The position numbers were made by a program, and so were the translations under genes. Of a stretch of 22,135 bases of DNA, positions 18,001 through 22,135 are shown piece by piece. The stretch lies in the IMG/VR virus record IMGVR_UViG_3300030419_001928, positions 13,881 through 36,015 of that record; one strand, 5' to 3'. The notes below the pieces were generated by a model. It did not search any database and had not been told where the DNA came from. It saw only the letters and a program-made list of their open reading frames with translations. The first letter of the stretch is position 1; the number at the start of each line of letters is the position of its first letter. The stretch is from a virus.

Positions 18001-18268
18001 TGCATATCCATCAAACGTAGATACGTATAGCAGTTTAATGGAAGTTGGTATAGATTCTTCAAGAGGTGGTGATGAAGCGGCAACTGCCATACTTGATATA
18101 AATTTTGAAGACATAACAAACAACACTGTTCTTGATGTAAGTGGTAGAGGAAACGTGGGTGTATTTTTAGGTGACTATACGATAAGAAAAGAAGAACTTA
18201 ATCAAAACGCTTCACGAGACAGAGGTATGAAAGTTGGTAAGCAAGGAAAGAAAGATAAAGCTATATAA
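15047..18268 (+). CDS. large virion protein with degenerate PKD and shared C-terminal module
   Basis: This 1073-residue protein starts in a TAATG overlap with the giant Cys-rich gene. The first 480 residues are Gly/Asn/Trp-rich beta-type sequence I do not recognise (WGGRTGVDHSWDIG, YGYYVIRIPKFWF). They include a small cluster of cysteines around residues 365-390. Residues about 720-800 form a PKD-like domain: QWGDEQ (726-731), then SHTYAEPGAYTIRALI (768-783). The first half of the PKD signature is degenerate (GDEQ where GDG is usual). Residues 839-853 (VVGGISEDSGYIKSL) and 881-897 (ELGTHIGKADINTVRAY) parallel residues 1316 on and 1476 on of the upstream protein. Residues 1011-1060 end with LDVSGRGNVGVFLGDY, like the first strands of a LamG domain. 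It is probably a fiber or baseplate-rim partner of the upstream protein. Confidence 0.7.
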   Translation: MANYDHKHLVIGNPDSGVKGTYEIHDGENFSTNNPYGLYDVNLFTQTSREQAGVGNVVVDDVNKYGVDVTPPWSTQHNLVIHWLTLRSNTSTGGCSGGYIHDKAYISAWFVDIDELAAGGHDGSIEGLKNFVNSDRGNGKTSTRMIYNADLTGADNKTSVNHVQATVKGPRSFAGTTHMDAQILRNNKRVSIWGGRTGVDHSWDIGAHQDGVSFGVKGAWENYVFGEDGTWTSQNPDQSFNDRVQYTGPMYRPQFNNLNIDGGTGAYRPSGMTGEDVNPHPTFFSVGNGSQDWLTNSTRDAFSETSGHFAIIIRTRGDRWKGLSPTCQKSGRYGYYVIRIPKFWFVQNQREDISPASRVPLGVPGYCHYHSFGCSDLPDGEDSEYCNWVGSGTNRAYLDPASPWVNNHNASNSNLLKRGAQGLCANFINQERAYEKQLQGIDPDEPEGLQSNDPAVSEPAWEELYDMFNEIEMTDTLYKRKLYSVTQNNIDDFMTGVKYDEYLSRGLLDEYGYEVNDADTDLKPFHRANNGTRSMLFDPAIKRMINDVTHLASPEGTITINGVNLYETSSQGGGAAGVMWNEMSLAFEIQSSAEPVYTTNEFPNTVWRNFNIIGFDPLQLCDWDTIRSQFYVGAQTYPVPFNTLHQTLTEDFEVASNVTITTEDAEYSVGRYYDDVDALEAVSAPATVSLNYEILNSSNTNDADAVVKNIDSEFASLGGMMARVVQWGDEQTLKSNGELVDGFSLINREDYDYVELENNNDVPERSFSHTYAEPGAYTIRALIFTYINHPYIDNLQMAVKWKFVSTTVNIPQPGYMVEDFGQVGGYDFTTIPWNETAGVVGGISEDSGYIKSLRSLTRGAPFANEETPLLLNMREALGNDELGTHIGKADINTVRAYITGDLDLRRLHGRPPKPDAQVDGIPAFVRKADAEKYGLLFVGLEGVHEHAATVRGTIKKVYMAGKDHSESTDEKQQQLFALYYPDGISAYPSNVDTYSSLMEVGIDSSRGGDEAATAILDINFEDITNNTVLDVSGRGNVGVFLGDYTIRKEELNQNASRDRGMKVGKQGKKDKAI

Positions 18269-18312
18269 AACAAGGAATGTAATATTTATATGTACAGCTA
18301 TAGGAACAACAC
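18269..18312 (+). other. 44-base intergenic gap with promoter-like element
   Basis: This is the only gap larger than 25 bases inside the virion operon. It contains the promoter-like string at 18278-18291 and an AGGA ribosome site at 18302-18305, 7 bases before the ATG at 18313. There is no terminator-like hairpin. TGTA...TACA arms (18278-18281 and 18293-18296) give the AT-rich core weak dyad symmetry. Confidence 0.55.
18278..18291 (+). promoter_or_regulatory. candidate late promoter element before the gp7-like gene
   Basis: TGTAATATTTATAT, 21 bases before the ATG at 18313, matches the element at 1577-1589 apart from one extra A. Its placement in the only internal gap of the operon suggests a second late start that boosts the following large gene. 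Confidence 0.4.
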
Positions 18313-21300
18313 ATGTCCACAGTAGAACATAACTTTTCAGAAAAAGAAAGAGAATTAATTGGTATTGACAATCAAGATGTCAACGTCCAACTTGATGAAA
18401 CTACGTATGCACGTATGTGTGTGTATGATCCAAACGATGTTTATCTAACATCATTTGATACGTTACCTGATACCAATAACGTTTTAGTATATAGTTTTGA
18501 AAATGAAAAAATCTTTATTAAACCTAACGATTCTTTACAAAGTGCTACAATTGAAACAGGACAATATAGATTAAAGTTTGATGTATTACAATCACGTTTA
18601 TTAGAATTACAATTAGCAACTGGATTTACTAATCTTAAATTTCTTGTAACAGAGATATCACCAACTAGAAAAGAAATAAGAGTAGAGCTAAGACGATCAG
18701 TAGCTCAAGAAGGATCTTTCCCAGTACAGCTCTCATCAGATTATCAAAATGATATAAGTAAATTATTTAATAACGTACCGTTAGAATATAGTTACCTAGG
18801 AGCATATAACTTTGATCACGTTGTTATATTACCTCAAGGGTATAACGCTACTATAACTAATTATGTATTTGATACGGTTAGCGATCCGGACAACCCAACA
18901 TTAGTAATAAAATTTAGTGAACCAATACCTAATACACTTGCAGTATTAGATTTTGTTGATGTTGCTCGTGAAGTGGTTGATACAACATACGAAGATATTT
19001 TTTACGATGCTGCATTATATAATGAAGTAGTAGTTTATGATGGATTAGATAGCTATGAAGGACTACTACCAGTTGATTCAAATCAACAACAACTAGATCC
19101 ATTTCAAAGTTCTGCTGACTTAACCGGATCATTTTCTAACAATTCGATACAACAATTATTAATATCTGGAAGTGATGTTAATCTTAACATCGATTATAAT
19201 CATTTTGAAAATCACATATTTTTTGGATCTGCTGTAACAAGGTTAGATAATTTTAAAACTAAAGTATCAAGTATAGAAGATAAATATTTAGAAATATCTA
19301 AATCTCTTGGATATGCTGATCACGTTAGTATGAGTGGTGACTCGACATTTGTAACAGAGAGACGTGAAAATTTATTTAAGGAAGTGCAAAATACTATAAG
19401 CACATTAACACCATATGAAAAGTTCTTATATTATGACAATCAAAGTTTAGCAGAATCAACATCATCAGCACCGGGATTAGGAATAAATCTAACAACAAAC
19501 ACACCGGTGTCATTAACACATTTAGAACAGACATTAGAAGATTTTGAAGGATTTGGTACAGTATATAAAGTATCAACAGCGCCTGATACTGGTAGTAATG
19601 GAGAACTCACTAATGGATTATTACGTGACGTTCCATTGTTTAGTGATTTGTATTATGCTCAAAAGAAACCATTCTTTAGTGATAGTGGATCAATTTATTT
19701 ATCTTTCTTGTTGAAAGGAGACTCGTTTGTAGGTAGTGATATAGAAAACACTAAACTAACGTGGAGAAACAAGAACAATACAACTTCAACCGATCACCTA
19801 AAAGCACCAGAAGACACGCTACATACATCTAGTATATTAGCACCAAGCATTACAGGAAGCAGATGGAGCCGCTTTATATTTGAAGCGTCACAATCATATT
19901 GGAGACCTATTGAAAACAGAACAGTTGGTGGCGGTGGTAATCCTGTTTTTAATTTTGAAGCTGGGTCATCTCAAGTTGAGATATTGAGTGGTTCAAATGT
20001 AAGTGGATCATATCCAATACAATTGTATGGCAATTTTTACAGTGCATTAGGAACTACAATAACGGGTAGTGGAAAACCATTTACAGGTTCAGTGGCACCA
20101 TCTGGAGAATTGTTTAACGTATCATTTCCACGTAGTGTAGATAGTTCTGGAAATCCAATACAAGGACAAGCTCCTGATTCACATACAAGTGTAAATATTG
20201 GTACGCATTATACAGCATCGTTAATAACTGATGTGAAGGTAACAACAAACAATCCATTGAATGTATTACCATTTTCACATTTATATTCAACAAGTAGTGC
20301 TGAATTTAGTAATTGGTTTGACGGAATGAGAGCTTCGGCTTCAGCTTATGATGAAGCTAACATACACAGCTTAGAAAACAATCTACCTAGATTTATCAGA
20401 GACTCAGAAGAGTCAACAGAAATCAAATTATTTGTTAATATGATAGCTGAACATTTTGATATTATACGAAATTATATTGATAATTATTCATCACTTAACA
20501 AACGTAATTATACTAAATTAGAATCTGTCCCAACAAATTTACTTCCAATATTAGCTGATCAATTAGGATGGGAATTAATATCACCTTATACTGGTAGCAT
20601 GAGTGAATACTTCGGAACATCAGAACAAGATAACCAAGTAGGTTCAGGATTATCTGTACAAGAGATAACTAACAACACGTGGCGTAAAGTTGTAAATAAT
20701 TTAATATACATTTACAAAACAAAAGGTACCATGGCTGGTATCAGAGCTTTGTTGAACACATATGGATATCCACCAGATGCAATAAACATAGCGGCTCAAG
20801 GAACTTCAAACCAAAATCCTTTTGGTAAATTAGATGGAGTTGACGATGATGATGTTAACAAACAATACTCTGGTGTAGGTGGTAGTAAGGGTGCAAGCAT
20901 AATCACCAACTCACCAAACCAAAAGAAATCCGCTATATCAGATTTACCAGGAAACATTTCGTTTACACAACAACAAGAAGATTTATTTAGTTATCAATTT
21001 GACACAAGTGGTGATTATAGTTTTGGAAGTAGTTGGTATACATTAGATAAACCAATTAACACGTTAGAGTTTATAGCACGTCCAATATCAACACATAACA
21101 CACAAAGCGTGGTAGCAAGTTCTGGTAGCTTAGGTGAACGCTTTTGGGATTTAATTATTAAACCTTCTGGAAGTGGTTATCCTGAATATGGAGCTGTAGA
21201 ATTTAGAATTAGTACTATATACACCGGATCAACAACAGGAGGTGGTGGTATCAATGGTGTAAATAATGCAGTGTCAATGTCAACTGATATGCTACCAATA

Positions 21301-22135
21301 AAAGCAGAAGATGGTTTTTGGAACATTATGTTGCAACGTGTATCATCAAGTATTAGTGGTTCAGGTACCAATGGATATAAATTAGCTGTAGGTAAATTGT
21401 CAACTTCACAGCCAGATAAGTTTCAATATTTTCAAGTAGTATCAATGAGTGTAAGTGGTGGCTTAGTTGATTCTTATCACAACGGACAAGGTGATTCTAA
21501 TTTCAATGCTAATCAAAATTGGTTAAATACTGGTAGTATAAATGCTGCAGTATCAAATAGTTTGAAATGGGGAGCACCTGTATCTGGAGGATACTCCGGA
21601 AGTATATCTAACGTACGTACTTGGCAAACGCAGTTAAGTATGTCATCATTTAAAGAACATGTATTAAACAAACCATCATCTATAGGTAACACATTAACTT
21701 CGTTTTTAGATGAAGCGGTATATCAATATAAGTTACAAGAAAATTATTTATCTGGTTCAACAAATCTAAAACTAACTGATACTGGACCAGACAAAACAGA
21801 TAGCTATCATATTAATATCCCAGAAACGTTTGTAACAAAATCAATGAGGTTCACATCAGATCAAATTACAACAACTAAGTTTCAATTGATATCAACAACT
21901 GGTAGAGATGATGATAACAAAATATTATTGAATCCAAGCGAATCAGTAAAATCTAATCTCTCAGCTACAGATGAAAGTAATCAAAGTATATACAGTCCAG
22001 TTGAAGGAAAAAGAACAGCACCACAAGGAAAGGTTGAGATAAGTGTTTCACCGGCAAACGTATTAAATAAAATTATATTAAATCATATAGGTCCAACAAA
22101 CGTTGCTAATAAGTTTGGTGAGGCAAAACATTTCA
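18313..22135 (+). CDS. gp7/tail-protein-I-like baseplate wedge protein with LamG-like domain, 3'-truncated
   Basis: The frame is open from ATG 18313 to the window end (more than 1274 codons, no stop), so the gene continues to the right. Residues about 690-820 carry a P2 gpI / T4 gp7-type segment. It reads NLPRFIRDSEESTEIKLF (from 690), then LLPILADQLGWELI (743-756), then TWRKVVNNLIYIYKTKGT (789-806) and MAGIRALLNTYGYPPDA (807-823). In contractile tails this part pairs with gp6/J in the wedge. T4 gp7 has 1032 residues. Residues about 885-1120 resemble a concanavalin/LamG jelly roll (YSFGSSWYTLDKPINTLEFI, then YSGSISNVRTWQTQLS near 1095). The N-terminal 300 residues are beta-rich and unrecognised. 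Many SGS/TGS turns occur in between. The wedge role is a family inference; the added jelly roll suggests contact with host or fibers. Confidence 0.72.
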   Translation, partial: MSTVEHNFSEKERELIGIDNQDVNVQLDETTYARMCVYDPNDVYLTSFDTLPDTNNVLVYSFENEKIFIKPNDSLQSATIETGQYRLKFDVLQSRLLELQLATGFTNLKFLVTEISPTRKEIRVELRRSVAQEGSFPVQLSSDYQNDISKLFNNVPLEYSYLGAYNFDHVVILPQGYNATITNYVFDTVSDPDNPTLVIKFSEPIPNTLAVLDFVDVAREVVDTTYEDIFYDAALYNEVVVYDGLDSYEGLLPVDSNQQQLDPFQSSADLTGSFSNNSIQQLLISGSDVNLNIDYNHFENHIFFGSAVTRLDNFKTKVSSIEDKYLEISKSLGYADHVSMSGDSTFVTERRENLFKEVQNTISTLTPYEKFLYYDNQSLAESTSSAPGLGINLTTNTPVSLTHLEQTLEDFEGFGTVYKVSTAPDTGSNGELTNGLLRDVPLFSDLYYAQKKPFFSDSGSIYLSFLLKGDSFVGSDIENTKLTWRNKNNTTSTDHLKAPEDTLHTSSILAPSITGSRWSRFIFEASQSYWRPIENRTVGGGGNPVFNFEAGSSQVEILSGSNVSGSYPIQLYGNFYSALGTTITGSGKPFTGSVAPSGELFNVSFPRSVDSSGNPIQGQAPDSHTSVNIGTHYTASLITDVKVTTNNPLNVLPFSHLYSTSSAEFSNWFDGMRASASAYDEANIHSLENNLPRFIRDSEESTEIKLFVNMIAEHFDIIRNYIDNYSSLNKRNYTKLESVPTNLLPILADQLGWELISPYTGSMSEYFGTSEQDNQVGSGLSVQEITNNTWRKVVNNLIYIYKTKGTMAGIRALLNTYGYPPDAINIAAQGTSNQNPFGKLDGVDDDDVNKQYSGVGGSKGASIITNSPNQKKSAISDLPGNISFTQQQEDLFSYQFDTSGDYSFGSSWYTLDKPINTLEFIARPISTHNTQSVVASSGSLGERFWDLIIKPSGSGYPEYGAVEFRISTIYTGSTTGGGGINGVNNAVSMSTDMLPIKAEDGFWNIMLQRVSSSISGSGTNGYKLAVGKLSTSQPDKFQYFQVVSMSVSGGLVDSYHNGQGDSNFNANQNWLNTGSINAAVSNSLKWGAPVSGGYSGSISNVRTWQTQLSMSSFKEHVLNKPSSIGNTLTSFLDEAVYQYKLQENYLSGSTNLKLTDTGPDKTDSYHINIPETFVTKSMRFTSDQITTTKFQLISTTGRDDDNKILLNPSESVKSNLSATDESNQSIYSPVEGKRTAPQGKVEISVSPANVLNKIILNHIGPTNVANKFGEAKHF

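Noticed and set aside
1-22135. CRISPR arrays, tRNA genes, insertion sequences or attachment sites
   Set aside because: I saw no regularly spaced repeats, no cloverleaf-like segment, no transposase and no long flanking repeats on either strand.

Overview
The window is part of the late structural region of a T4-like contractile-tailed phage (myovirus). It is AT-rich (about one third G+C by eye), every supported gene lies on the + strand, and coding density is very high. Four genes can be placed by T4 families: a late sigma factor (gp55-like), the central spike (gp5-like), and the wedge proteins gp25 and gp6. A fifth, unfinished at the right edge, looks gp7/gpI-like. The surface modules (Cys-rich 'DPNACNY' and 'CGVCGG' motifs, PKD folds, LamG and DNRLRE-like domains) are typical of marine bacteria and their phages. 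I therefore infer a marine, possibly metagenome-derived, phage. The host cannot be fixed from this sequence. Strong Shine-Dalgarno sites before several genes argue mildly against a host that does not use them.

Layout. Positions 2-1498 hold the end of an HD-domain phosphohydrolase (cut by the left edge), a small membrane-anchored protein and the late sigma factor. All three overlap and presumably share a transcript. A clear intrinsic terminator (1524-1550) closes this unit. A candidate promoter (1577-1589) then opens a long, tightly packed virion operon. It encodes an unknown 133-residue protein, a gp5-like spike without a lysozyme domain, two unknown small proteins, gp25 and gp6. Next come four large genes I cannot match to T4 genes: a DNRLRE-like protein (379 aa), a LamG-like protein with a calcium-loop motif (575 aa), a giant Cys-rich protein (1693 aa) and a PKD protein (1073 aa). 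After a 44-base gap that repeats the promoter-like motif, a very large gene (more than 1274 codons) runs off the right edge. It carries a tail-protein-I/gp7-like segment followed by a concanavalin-like domain.

How they fit together. The late sigma factor made by the first unit would direct RNA polymerase, through the sliding clamp, to the late promoters of the second unit. The second unit encodes the baseplate hub and wedge plus an unusual set of large adhesin-like proteins, presumably displayed at the baseplate rim or as fibers for host binding. The most interesting signal is this roughly 11-kb block between gp6 and the gp7-like gene. Two of its proteins share a related C-terminal architecture, and one carries a region of about 900 residues with roughly 55 cysteines.
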